A DNA stretch of 64,000 nucleotides, from NCBI GenBank assembly GCA_008638415.1, contig VWVT01000010.1, forward strand, positions 124,001 to 188,000, given 5' to 3'. The first letter of the stretch is position 1; each line of letters starts with the position of its first letter. The notes under the pieces were generated by a model that saw only the letters and a list, made by a program, of their open reading frames with translations, made no database searches and was not told the origin of the DNA. This document shows, piece by piece, positions 56,404-64,000 of this stretch. The translations under genes and the position numbers were made by a program. The DNA comes from Nocardiopsis sinuspersici. Lineage in GTDB: Bacteria > Actinomycetota > Actinomycetes > Streptosporangiales > Streptosporangiaceae.

Positions 56404-56637
56404 TCACGATACTTCCACCACCGTCTTGATCACAGGGTCCTGCGTTCCCCAGGTCGTGTCCTTCACCGCGACATAGATCTTCCTGCCGTCGCCGGTGTGT
56501 CCGTACAACTTGTAGGAGTTGTTCTCGAAGTCGTGCTTCTCCTCCAGAGGGCGTCGCAGCGTCGCCAGAACGTCTTCTTCCGTGATGTGCCGTCGCCGCA
56601 TCCTCTCGCGAAGGTGTGCGGTCAGACGGGGAGGCAT
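56404..56637 (-). CDS. DUF4258 protein (putative toxin, RelE/BrnT-like fold)
   Basis: 77 aa. DUF4258 signature: LTAHLRERMRRRHITEEDVLATLRRP, KHDFENNSYKLYGHTGDGRKIYVAVKD and TVVEVS. The family sits beside DUF2283 and is thought to be a toxin of the RelE-like ribonuclease class (family knowledge; activity unproved). Its ATG abuts the TAG of the upstream gene (TAGATG), showing tight coupling, and the DUF2283-HTH gene follows after 5 nt. Confidence 0.88.
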   Translation of the reverse strand: MPPRLTAHLRERMRRRHITEEDVLATLRRPLEEKHDFENNSYKLYGHTGDGRKIYVAVKDTTWGTQDPVIKTVVEVS

Positions 56638-57033
56638 CTACTCCGCCGCCTTCGACACGACGTCGATCACGCGCACGGCCCGGATCCGGCCCACCTGTGC
56701 GCTGACCGTCCACTCACCGGTCTCGTCGATCACCACGTGCAGGGCGCGGGCCCAGACGCCGGTGCGGTCGGACGGTGCCGTGTCGATCGTTCCGGTCATC
56801 GACAGCGCGACCACCCCGGAGGGACGGACGACCTCCAAGAGCACCTGGTGGGAATCCTCCGCCCCGGTGGACTCCAGTAGGGCAAGGGCCACACCGAGTT
56901 CCACACCGCAGGGCACACGTTCCACGGTGAGCACACGTAGTGCCGGATCACGGATCGAGAGGACGTCCCCGTCCGTGCCGATCTCTCGCCCGAGAAGGAA
57001 GACATGGTCAGGCGGGCTGTTGGTCTGTCCCAT
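56638..57033 (-). CDS. Unknown protein, first gene of TA-like operon
   Basis: 131 aa from the ATG at 57033. It has alternating beta-strand-like stretches (VFLLGREIGTDGDVLSIRDPALRVLTVERVPCGVELGVALALLESTG, HQVLLEVVRPSGVVALSMTGTID, LHVVIDETGEWTVSAQVGRIRAVRVIDV), suggesting a beta sandwich. It vaguely recalls DUF6941 but I am not sure. Its stop touches the DUF4258 start, so it belongs to the operon and might be a sensor or third component of the module (inference). Confidence 0.7.
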   Translation of the reverse strand: MGQTNSPPDHVFLLGREIGTDGDVLSIRDPALRVLTVERVPCGVELGVALALLESTGAEDSHQVLLEVVRPSGVVALSMTGTIDTAPSDRTGVWARALHVVIDETGEWTVSAQVGRIRAVRVIDVVSKAAE

Positions 57034-57127
57034 AGCGCCTGAGACTAGGCCGAGGCACGGGTCCGGCGCAGCAGAACGACAAGACCGTGTTCCGGAGTCG
57101 GGCGTCCAGTGCGTTCGCGCGTCCCCG

Positions 57128-58798
57128 CTATCCCCGGGCGCGGTCCTGCCACTGGCGCAGGTGGGCGCGGATGCGCTCCGCCTCGGCGCTCTGCGCGCCG
57201 TGCACCCGAGTGTGGTGGGCGAGCAGGGCGTGGTAGCGGCGCGCCGCCTCGGCGGGCCGGCCCGAGTGGCCCAGGTAGGCGGCCAGGTAGTGGCGGGCCC
57301 GCAGCGTGGACGGGTCGTCCTCACCCAGCACCCGGGTCAGGTCCGGTACCAGCTCCTCCAGCAGCTCCACCGCCCGCTCCGGACCGCCGGCCTCGCCGGC
57401 CTCGAAGGCCAGGTACAGCCGCGTGGTCAGTACGCGCTCGGCGTCCGGCCCGTGCAGGGCCACCAGGTCGGGCACCAGGTCACCGTGCACCCGCGCGGCC
57501 AGCGCGTGGTCGCCCGCCCGGCCCGCGTTCGTCGCCAGGTAGTGGCGCACGGCCAGCGCCTCGGGGTGCCGGGCGCCGTGGAGGCGTGCCAGGTCGGCCA
57601 GCAGCGCGTCCAGCCGCTCCACGGCCCGCCGGTGCTCTCCGCTCTTCCCGGTCAGGTAGGCCTCCCGGCGCCGGGCCCGCAGCGTGTCCGGGTGCTCGGG
57701 CCCGAACGTGGACCGCAGCCGGGGCAGCAGTCCGCGCAGCTCCCGTGCCGCGGCGGCGAACTGCCCGGCGTCGGCCGTGGCCCGGGCACCGTCCACCAGG
57801 GCCAGCAGCCGTCCGGGATCCTCCGGCCCGACCGTCTCCGGCCGGGTGGTGGCCACCCGGGTGTAGGGCCGCGTCGGCGGAACGGGGGCGGGGGTGCCGG
57901 TGCGCGGTTCGGACCGGGGACGCGAGGGCCGGATGGGACCGGAGGCCAGGAAGGGCGCCAGGCGGTCCCGCACCTCCTCGGCGGTCGCGGGCCGCTCCTG
58001 AGCGCGCTTGGCCAGCATCGACCCCACCAGCTCCGACAGCGGCTCCGGCACCTCCGGGCGCAGTTGCGCGGCCGGGCGCGGGGCCTCCACCAGGTGCCGG
58101 TGCAGTACCGCCAGGGAGTCCTGGGAGGCGAACGGCGGCTGCCCGGTCAGCAACTGGTACAGGATCGCGCCCAGCGAGTACAGGTCGCCCGCACGTTCGA
58201 CCCGCTCGCCGCGCACCTGCTCGGGTGACATGTACAGGGGAGTGCCGATCACCTGGCCCGTCCGGGTGATACGGCGGCTCTGCGTGGCCGCCGTGAGCGC
58301 CGCGATCCCGAAGTCGAGCACCTTCACCGTGCCGCCCCCGGAGCCCTCCTCGACCACCATCAGGTTGCCCGGCTTGACGTCGCGGTGCACGATCCCCGCC
58401 GCGTGCGCCGCGCCGAGCCCGGACGCGGCCTGGGAGACCAGATCGGCGGCGCGCGGAACCGGCATCGGTCCGCTCTCGCGCAGCACGGCCGTCAGCGACC
58501 GTCCGGCCACCAGCTCCATCACCGCGTACACCGGTCCGGAACCGCCGTGGGCCCCGTCGTATCCGAAGTCGTGCAGGATCACCACGTTGGGGTGGCCCGC
58601 CAGACGGGCGGTGAGCCGCGCCTCGCGGCGGAAGCGGGCGGCCACCTCCTCCGAACCGGCACGGCCCGCCCTGATCAGCTTGACCGCGACGGACCGGTCC
58701 AGGAGCTCGTCCACCGCCTGCCAGACCTCGCCCATGCCGCCCCTGCCCAGCTGGGAGAGCAGACGGTAGCGGCCGCCCAGCACCCGTTCCTCGGCCAC
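57128..58798 (-). CDS. Ser/Thr protein kinase with C-terminal TPR region
   Basis: 556 aa, GTG start. The N-terminal kinase has the glycine loop LGRGGMGEVW, VAVK Lys40, HRDVKPGN (138-145), DFG (162-164) and MSPEQVRGERVERAGDLYSLGAILY. After a Pro-rich linker (about 275-320) come about six TPR-like helical repeats (RLLALVDGARATADAGQFAAAARELRGLLP, GPERAVELLEELVPDL) to the end. There is no transmembrane segment, so it is cytosolic, the TPR part probably binding protein partners. Divergent from the transmembrane kinase. Confidence 0.93.
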   Translation of the reverse strand: MAEERVLGGRYRLLSQLGRGGMGEVWQAVDELLDRSVAVKLIRAGRAGSEEVAARFRREARLTARLAGHPNVVILHDFGYDGAHGGSGPVYAVMELVAGRSLTAVLRESGPMPVPRAADLVSQAASGLGAAHAAGIVHRDVKPGNLMVVEEGSGGGTVKVLDFGIAALTAATQSRRITRTGQVIGTPLYMSPEQVRGERVERAGDLYSLGAILYQLLTGQPPFASQDSLAVLHRHLVEAPRPAAQLRPEVPEPLSELVGSMLAKRAQERPATAEEVRDRLAPFLASGPIRPSRPRSEPRTGTPAPVPPTRPYTRVATTRPETVGPEDPGRLLALVDGARATADAGQFAAAARELRGLLPRLRSTFGPEHPDTLRARRREAYLTGKSGEHRRAVERLDALLADLARLHGARHPEALAVRHYLATNAGRAGDHALAARVHGDLVPDLVALHGPDAERVLTTRLYLAFEAGEAGGPERAVELLEELVPDLTRVLGEDDPSTLRARHYLAAYLGHSGRPAEAARRYHALLAHHTRVHGAQSAEAERIRAHLRQWQDRARG

Positions 58799-58983
58799 CG
58801 AAGCCCCTCACCGTCAGCGTCCGCGTTCGCGCCCGATCCCCGTGGCCACTGTCGGCCGTCGCGGTCGTACCGGGCGTAAGGGTACAGCCGTCCGCGTTAG
58901 TGTGGTCTTTCACCCCAGGACCGAAACCCCCGAGTTCTGGGCCTTGTATCCCCGACCCCCGTGTGGAAACGAGTATCAGAGCC

Positions 58984-61146
58984 GTGAGCCTGAATCTCTA
59001 CGTAGGTCCGGACTCCCAACCGGACAAGTACCGTCTCGTCCGGTCCGTGGGGCGTGGTGGAGAGGCCACGCTCTACCTGGCCGAAGTGAGCCTGGCCGGA
59101 CAGACCGAGCCGGTCGTGGTGAAGGTCCTCAACTCCGACGTGACCGCGAACGAGGAGCAGTTCGCCGAGCTGAGCGCGAAGTGGGGCGAGCAGGCCGAAC
59201 TGCTGCGCTTCATCAACCGGCTCGGAGTGGTCGGCGTCCGCGAGCACTTCGAGGGGGTGCCCGAGCACCCGGCCGACGGCGCGGGGGAGTACACCGACCG
59301 CGCCCTGTACCTGGTCATGAACTACGTACAGGGCGTGGACCTGCGCGACTGGCGGGCCGAGCACGCCGTGGAGGGGCCGCGCGGCCAGCGCGAGGTGCTG
59401 CGCTACCTGGAGCAGATCGCGCTGGTGCTGGACATGCTGCACTCGGGCCGCGCCACCCCGTCCAAGCGGGTGGTGGTGCACGGCGACCTGTCGCCCGGCA
59501 ACATCATGATCAGCGACGAGGGCCAGGCCACGCTGGTCGACTTCGGGCTCAGCCGGATCGCGGCCCGCCACATGACCGCCCGTCCCTGGTTCACGCCCGG
59601 CTACGCGGCTCCGGAGATCTTCAACGGCGAGTACTCGGCGGCGACCGACCGCTACGCCTTCGGCGCCATCGCCTTCTTCGCCCTGACCGGTGAGGACCCG
59701 CCGCCCGCGCCCGAGCAGCTGCGTGAGCGCTTCGGCGCGCTGCCGCTGGTGGCGGGTGCCGGTGAGCGCCAGCACGGGCTGGTCATGTCCATGTTCTCCG
59801 CCGAACCCGGGGAGCGCCCCGAGACCTCGGACTGGATCCGGGCGCTGCGCTCCCTGGCCACGTCGGTGCCGTGGACGGGACCCGTGTCCGAACCGGGCGG
59901 CTCCGTCCTCGCGGCGGCCGCGGCCGAGGGCTCCGAGCCCTCCGCGCCGCCGCCCGAGGGGGCCGCCGTGGAGGCCTCTTCCCCTCCACGGGGCGACCGG
60001 GTGTCCGGTCCGCCGCCGGAGAGCGCCCCGGTGCCGGATGCCCAGAGCATGTCCCCGCGCCCGGTAGGCGGAATGCGCGGCCGGCCGAGCCAGGCGGTGC
60101 CGCCGCCCACCAGCGGCCCCCGTGACGCGTCCCCGGCCGGGCCGCCGCCGGAGCAGGCCGGCCCCGGGCAGGCCGGCCCCGCCCAGGGCGGACCGCAGCC
60201 GGGCGGACCTGTCCAGGGCGGGCCCCGGCCGAGGCCGCAGGCCAGGCCTCCGCTTCGGGGAGCACCCCCGCGGGGCCCGGCGTCCCAACAGCCGCCGATG
60301 CCCGGCGCTCCGGCACCCGGCGCCGCCTACTCCGGTCCGGCTGGTCCGGGGCACTTCCAGCACGCCACCGGCCCGCGGCCCGGATGGAACGACCCCTCCC
60401 GGCCCAACGCCACCGGTGCCCTCCCGCACACGGCCGCGCAGGGCCCCGCGTCCGCGGAGGCCGAGAAGCCCAGGAAGCGTAGGTCGCGCAAGCCCGTGCT
60501 CATCGGGCTCTCGATCTTCGGGGTGCTGTGCGTCGTCGCGGGTGCGACGGGCACCTACGTGGTCATGGACCGCTTCGCGACCACCACCGTCGCCGCCGAG
60601 GACCCGGGCGGGGCCGACACCGACGCCGCCCCGGAGGCCGCCGAGGACCCCGTCCGGGACTCGGCCTCCGAGGAGGGGGAGCCCCCGGTGGGGGAGTCCG
60701 ACGTGCCCGCCTCACCCGGGGGCACCGGAGCGGAGTCCACCCTGCTGACCCAGATGGAGATCGTGGACGGGGCCTCCACGGACTACTGGCGCCCCGAGAC
60801 CGGACGCGCGGAACTCGACGGAGAGTCCTACAGCCGCGCCATCGTCTCCGGTTTCTGTGCCGAGCACAGTTCCGAGTGCACGGGCTGGATCGACTACAAC
60901 CTCGGCCGTGACTGGACGACGTTCACCTCCACCATCGGTGTCGACGACACCTCCGACGCCGGGGCCACCACCACGTTCACCGTGCACGTGGACGGCGAGG
61001 CCAAGGTCACCGAGACGCTGCGCCTGGGCGAGATGATGGATATCGAGGTCGACGTCTCCGACGCCCTGCGCCTGCGCCTGGAAGTGGAGAGCGACGACAG
61101 GGGCATCTACCCGGTCTGGGCCGATCCCGTGCTCGGCAGGGGCTGA
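58984..61146 (+). CDS. Transmembrane Ser/Thr kinase with extracellular NPCBM-like domain
   Basis: 720 aa from the GTG at 58984 (upstream in-frame start at 58900 unlikely). Kinase: GRGGEATLYLAE, Lys47 in VVVKVL, HGDLSPGN (166-173, replacing HRDLKPxN), DFG 186-188, APE 209-211. A long Pro/Gly/Ala-rich linker (about 300-490) and basic KPRKRRSRKP lead to a transmembrane helix (about 503-525). The C-terminal ectodomain (about 580-718: SRAIVSGFC, WIDYNLGRDWTTFTSTIGVDD, FTVHVDGEAKVTETLRLGEMMDIEVDVSDALRLRLEVES) resembles NPCBM carbohydrate-binding modules. It probably senses a cell-wall or external glycan. Confidence 0.88.
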   Translation: MSLNLYVGPDSQPDKYRLVRSVGRGGEATLYLAEVSLAGQTEPVVVKVLNSDVTANEEQFAELSAKWGEQAELLRFINRLGVVGVREHFEGVPEHPADGAGEYTDRALYLVMNYVQGVDLRDWRAEHAVEGPRGQREVLRYLEQIALVLDMLHSGRATPSKRVVVHGDLSPGNIMISDEGQATLVDFGLSRIAARHMTARPWFTPGYAAPEIFNGEYSAATDRYAFGAIAFFALTGEDPPPAPEQLRERFGALPLVAGAGERQHGLVMSMFSAEPGERPETSDWIRALRSLATSVPWTGPVSEPGGSVLAAAAAEGSEPSAPPPEGAAVEASSPPRGDRVSGPPPESAPVPDAQSMSPRPVGGMRGRPSQAVPPPTSGPRDASPAGPPPEQAGPGQAGPAQGGPQPGGPVQGGPRPRPQARPPLRGAPPRGPASQQPPMPGAPAPGAAYSGPAGPGHFQHATGPRPGWNDPSRPNATGALPHTAAQGPASAEAEKPRKRRSRKPVLIGLSIFGVLCVVAGATGTYVVMDRFATTTVAAEDPGGADTDAAPEAAEDPVRDSASEEGEPPVGESDVPASPGGTGAESTLLTQMEIVDGASTDYWRPETGRAELDGESYSRAIVSGFCAEHSSECTGWIDYNLGRDWTTFTSTIGVDDTSDAGATTTFTVHVDGEAKVTETLRLGEMMDIEVDVSDALRLRLEVESDDRGIYPVWADPVLGRG

Positions 61147-61325
61147 GACCGCAGGCACCGGACACGGCGGCGCCCCCGCGGACCGCTCGGCCCGCGGGGG
61201 CGCCGTGTGCTCCGGCCTGTCCTGCCTGCCGTGGCCGGTCCGTTCCGGTGGGGGGTGGTGCGGGGCGGGGGACGTGCCGGGGGAGGAGGATCGTGCGGAG
61301 GCCGGTCGAGCCGGTCGCGGAGGCC

Positions 61326-63131
61326 CTACTCGGCGCGCCAGCCTCCCTGGCGGGTGCTCAGGTTCAGCGCGGTGGTCACCAGCGGCACGTGGCTGAAGGC
61401 CTGGGGGAAGTTGCCGACCTGGCGGTTCTCGCGCGGGTCCCACTCCTCGGCCAGCAGGCCCACGTCGTTGCGCAGCGACAGCAGCCGGTCGAACAGGTCG
61501 CGGGCCTCGTCCTGGCGGCCGATGGACAGCAGCGCGTTGGCCATCCAGAAGCTGCACGCCAGGAAGGCGCCCTCGTCACCGGGCAGTTTGTCCGCGGAGT
61601 CGTCCAGGTCGGTGCGGTAGCGCAGAACGAACCCGTCCACCATCAGGTCCTTGCGGATCGCCTCGATGGTGCCGACCACACGCGGGTCGTCGTAGGGCAG
61701 GAAACCCACCTCGGGGATGAGCAGCAGCGCGGCGTCCAGCTCCTTGCTGCCGTAGTACTGCGTGAAGGTGTTGCGCTGGGGGTCGTAGCCGTACTCGCAC
61801 ACCTCGGCGTGGATGGTGTCGCGCAGGGCCTTCCACCGCTCGATGGGGCCCTCCTTGCCGAACTCCTCGATGCTGCGCACCGCCCGGTCGGCGGCCACCC
61901 AGGCCATCACCTTGGAGTGCACGAAGTGCTGGCGCGGGCCGCGCACCTCCCACAGGCCCTCGTCCGGTTCGTCCCAGCACCACTCCAGGTAGTTGACCAG
62001 GGAGCGCTGTAGGCCCCACAGGTAGTCGCCGCCGCGGATGTTGTGGCGGCGGGCCAGGTGCAGCACGTCCATGACCTCGCCGTAGACGTCCAGCTGGTAC
62101 TGGCCCACGGCGGCGTTGCCGATCCGGACCGGATGGGAGGCCTCGTAGCCCGGCAGCCAGTCGGCCTCCCACTCGGTGAGCCTGCGTTCGCCGCGGATGC
62201 CGTACATGATCTGCATGAGCTGGGGTTCGCCCGCGACCGCGCGCACCAGCCACTCGCGCCAGGCCAGCGCCTCGTCCTTGTACCCGGAGCGGATCAGCGC
62301 CTCCAGGGTGATGGTGGCGTCGCGCAGCCAGCAGTAGCGGTAGTCCCAGTTGCGCACCCCGCCGAGGTGCTCGGGCAGCGAGGTGGTGGGCGAGGCGACG
62401 ATTCCGCCGGTGGGACTGTAGGTGAGGGCCTTGAGCACGATGAGGGAGCGGATGACCGCCTCGCGGTAGGGGCCCTCGTAGGTGCACTGGTTCACCCACT
62501 TCTCCCAGAACCGCTCGGTGCGGGAGAGCGCTTTCTCCGCGTCCAGGTGGTCCGACTCCTCCACCTGGGAGGGGTGCCAGGTCATCACGAACGGAACCCG
62601 TTGGCCGGCGGTGACGGTGAAGGTGGCGTCGTGGGTGAAGTTGTGGCCCTGCAGGGGGATGGGGCTGCTCAGCCAGACGGAGTCGGGGCCCGCGATGGCC
62701 ACCAGTTCGGTACCGGCGCGGTGCACCCACGGAACGACGTGGCCGTAGTCGAAGCGGATGCGCATGGTGGTCTCCATGCACACCGAGCCCGCCAGTCCCT
62801 CCACGATGCGGACGATGTGCGGGGCGCCGCCGCGCGGCGGCATGAAGTCGATGACCCGGACGGAACCGTCGCCGGTGTCCCACTCCGACTCCAGGATGAG
62901 CGTGTCGCCCCGGTAGCGGCGGCGGGTGGCGCGGGACGCGCCCTCGGCGGGCCGCAGGATCCAACTGCCGTTCTGGTCGTCGCCCAGCATCGCGGCGAAG
63001 CAGGCGGAGGAGTCGAAGTCGGGAAGACACGCCCAGTCGATGGAGCCGTCACGTCCGACCAGCGCGGCGGTCTGCATGTCGCCGATCATTGCGTAGTCCT
63101 CGATCCAGCCGGGCACGCGGCTCACCCCCAT
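61326..63131 (-). CDS. Glycoside hydrolase family 15 (glucoamylase/trehalase-like)
   Basis: 601 aa from the ATG at 63131. GH15 features are WIEDYAMIGDMQTAALVGRDGSIDWACLPDFDS at the N terminus, GGVRNWDYRYCWLRDATITLEALIRSGY, EWCWDEPDEGLWEVRG (catalytic Glu) and GAFLACSFWMANALLSIGR, EEWDPRENRQVGNFPQAFSHV (second Glu region). There is no signal peptide. Actinobacterial members hydrolyse trehalose or alpha-glucans in the cytosol. It is monocistronic with a 551-nt upstream region containing two dyads. Confidence 0.93.
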   Translation of the reverse strand: MGVSRVPGWIEDYAMIGDMQTAALVGRDGSIDWACLPDFDSSACFAAMLGDDQNGSWILRPAEGASRATRRRYRGDTLILESEWDTGDGSVRVIDFMPPRGGAPHIVRIVEGLAGSVCMETTMRIRFDYGHVVPWVHRAGTELVAIAGPDSVWLSSPIPLQGHNFTHDATFTVTAGQRVPFVMTWHPSQVEESDHLDAEKALSRTERFWEKWVNQCTYEGPYREAVIRSLIVLKALTYSPTGGIVASPTTSLPEHLGGVRNWDYRYCWLRDATITLEALIRSGYKDEALAWREWLVRAVAGEPQLMQIMYGIRGERRLTEWEADWLPGYEASHPVRIGNAAVGQYQLDVYGEVMDVLHLARRHNIRGGDYLWGLQRSLVNYLEWCWDEPDEGLWEVRGPRQHFVHSKVMAWVAADRAVRSIEEFGKEGPIERWKALRDTIHAEVCEYGYDPQRNTFTQYYGSKELDAALLLIPEVGFLPYDDPRVVGTIEAIRKDLMVDGFVLRYRTDLDDSADKLPGDEGAFLACSFWMANALLSIGRQDEARDLFDRLLSLRNDVGLLAEEWDPRENRQVGNFPQAFSHVPLVTTALNLSTRQGGWRAE

Positions 63132-63682
63132 CACGTCGTCATGATTCCTGCGGTCGGCGCCTCGTGGGTCGGCACCGCGATCTCGCGGTCCGACGCTCGC
63201 ACGTCCGTGCGCACGCTCCGCCGGGAGCCTCCCACCCAGCCCGCCACCGGGAGCGGACCCGTGGTCGGGAAGGGGCGCCGTTCGGGCCACGTTCTGCCTC
63301 CGCACCAGCCGCCGCATGCCTTCCACCCGGTTATGTGCCCAGGTGAGGGCAGGCGAAAAGGCCGGTGGCCAGGAACCGTCCCGAACACGGTCCGTTCCGT
63401 TCACCGCGGTCCCCATCTTCCCCTCTTCGGGGGGAGACACGCCACCGCGCTTGCACGTGCATAGGAATGTGCAAGGAGAAATGTGGGGAAATGAGGGAGT
63501 TTGTCAGTTCAGAAGTTACGACGTGGTGACCAATATTCGGTCACGGGCCAACTTCCGGCCATTGAGAGCAGGGTGGTCGGACGGCCGGAACCCCGGCGGC
63601 GTAGGCGATTCCAAGGACCGGGCACGAGACGGGACGGTGGTGCGGAAACGGGAGCCGTGCCGTCGGACCGGCCCGCCGGGGG
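63132..63682. promoter_or_regulatory. Upstream region of GH15 gene with two dyads
   Basis: CTTGCAC-N12-GTGCAAG (63450-63475, with inner palindrome TGCACGTGCA) and GTGACC-N7-GGTCAC (63526-63544) lie in an AT-richer stretch (63476-63550). These are operator-like. No gene is evident in the 551 nt; GC-rich frames near 63150-63440 and 63550-63680 are shadows. Confidence 0.5.
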
Positions 63683-64000
63683 TCACCGGGAGTCCGGGAG
63701 CCCGCTGGTCTCGGACTCCCGGTCGGGCATGCGCATCAGGGGCAGGAACACCTGGGCCAGCGGGCCGATCGCCACAGCGAACACCAGGGTCCCCACACCC
63801 ACCGTCCCACCCATGAGGAAGCCGGTGGCCACGACGCCCGCCTCGATCGAGGTCCGAGCCAGGCGCACCGACCACCCCCGCGCGGCCAGGCCGGTCATCA
63901 GCCCGTCCCGGGGGCCCGGGCCCAACTGGGCGCCGATGTAGCACCCGGTCGCGACCGCGCACACCACCACCCCGAGCCCCAGCAACGCCACCCGCACCAC
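63683..64000 (-). CDS. YczE/YyaS-like membrane protein, 5' truncated by the window
   Basis: 106 codons visible; the frame runs off the right edge. It has three or four hydrophobic helices with GPGPRDGLMTGLAARGWSVRLARTSIE and LMGGTVGVGTLVFAVAIGPLAQVFLPLM, the pattern of YczE-family (YitT-related) integral membrane proteins. These proteins are of unknown function and sometimes contribute to secondary metabolism or export. The short polar tail after the last helix is intact. Confidence 0.8.
   Translation of the reverse strand: MVRVALLGLGVVVCAVATGCYIGAQLGPGPRDGLMTGLAARGWSVRLARTSIEAGVVATGFLMGGTVGVGTLVFAVAIGPLAQVFLPLMRMPDRESETSGLPDSR

Overview
The window is very GC-rich DNA with dense codon-biased genes. 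The family content is that of a filamentous actinomycete: paired DUF5753/DUF397 regulators with an anti-sigma-type ATPase, F420-type oxidoreductases, a Cys-codon leader peptide in front of metY-metX, a ClpC-type ATPase, several one-component regulators and a transmembrane Ser/Thr kinase. The genus cannot be fixed from sequence alone. Nocardiopsis or another Streptosporangiales/Streptomyces-like lineage would fit (inference). I see no rRNA, tRNA, integrase or transposase.

Layout. (1) 1-7145 looks like the edge of a secondary-metabolite cluster. It has a cysteine-desulfurase-like enzyme (cut by the window edge), a cystathionine-lyase-like PLP enzyme, dTDP-glucose 4,6-dehydratase (rmlB), a SAM methyltransferase, then on the other strand rmlA, a TylF-type sugar O-methyltransferase and a P450. 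Together these suggest a methylated deoxysugar and sulfur handling. An AT-rich stretch with an inverted repeat follows. (2) 7655-9234 is a TetR regulator divergent from an alpha/beta hydrolase, with three near-identical palindromic operators between them. (3) 9342-12102 is an anti-sigma-like ATPase plus two DUF5753 regulators and a DUF397 protein. A one-spacer type I-E CRISPR remnant with leader follows, without cas genes. (4) 12431-14165 holds small stress-type proteins, a PPOX-fold enzyme and a Cys-rich copper-storage-like protein. (5) 14218-23445 is a one-directional run: exporter, PLP decarboxylase, aldo/keto reductase, ATP-grasp ligase, CocE-type hydrolase, P450. It could be a small uncharacterised amide-forming pathway. 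(6) 23719-27293 holds small proteins, an SDR and an F420-type enzyme, two of them behind SigB-like promoters. (7) 27778-31690 holds a secreted GH5 endoglucanase and a ClpC-type ATPase.

(8) 32027-41561 is mostly sulfur acquisition: Cys-leader attenuator, metY, metX, an orphan metQ-like lipoprotein and an ssuABC-like importer, interrupted by an aldo/keto reductase and xylB. (9) 41548-43699 has a pectinesterase and a rhamnogalacturonan-acetylesterase-like SGNH hydrolase, with LacI-type operator sequences upstream. (10) 44039-51641 holds Dps, a PucR regulator, an AKR, a RidA-like protein, an EamA transporter with a divergent TetR regulator, an atypical sulfotransferase and a sirtuin. (11) 51778-57033 holds a large NACHT NTPase, uracil-DNA glycosylase, and a tight three-gene operon containing a DUF4258/DUF2283-HTH toxin-antitoxin-like pair. 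(12) 57128-64000 has two divergent Ser/Thr kinases (one transmembrane with an extracellular NPCBM-like domain), a GH15 enzyme and a truncated YczE-like membrane protein.

The best leads for undescribed biology are the ATP-grasp run, the NACHT NTPase, the DUF4258/DUF2283-HTH operon, and the kinase with an external carbohydrate-binding-type domain.
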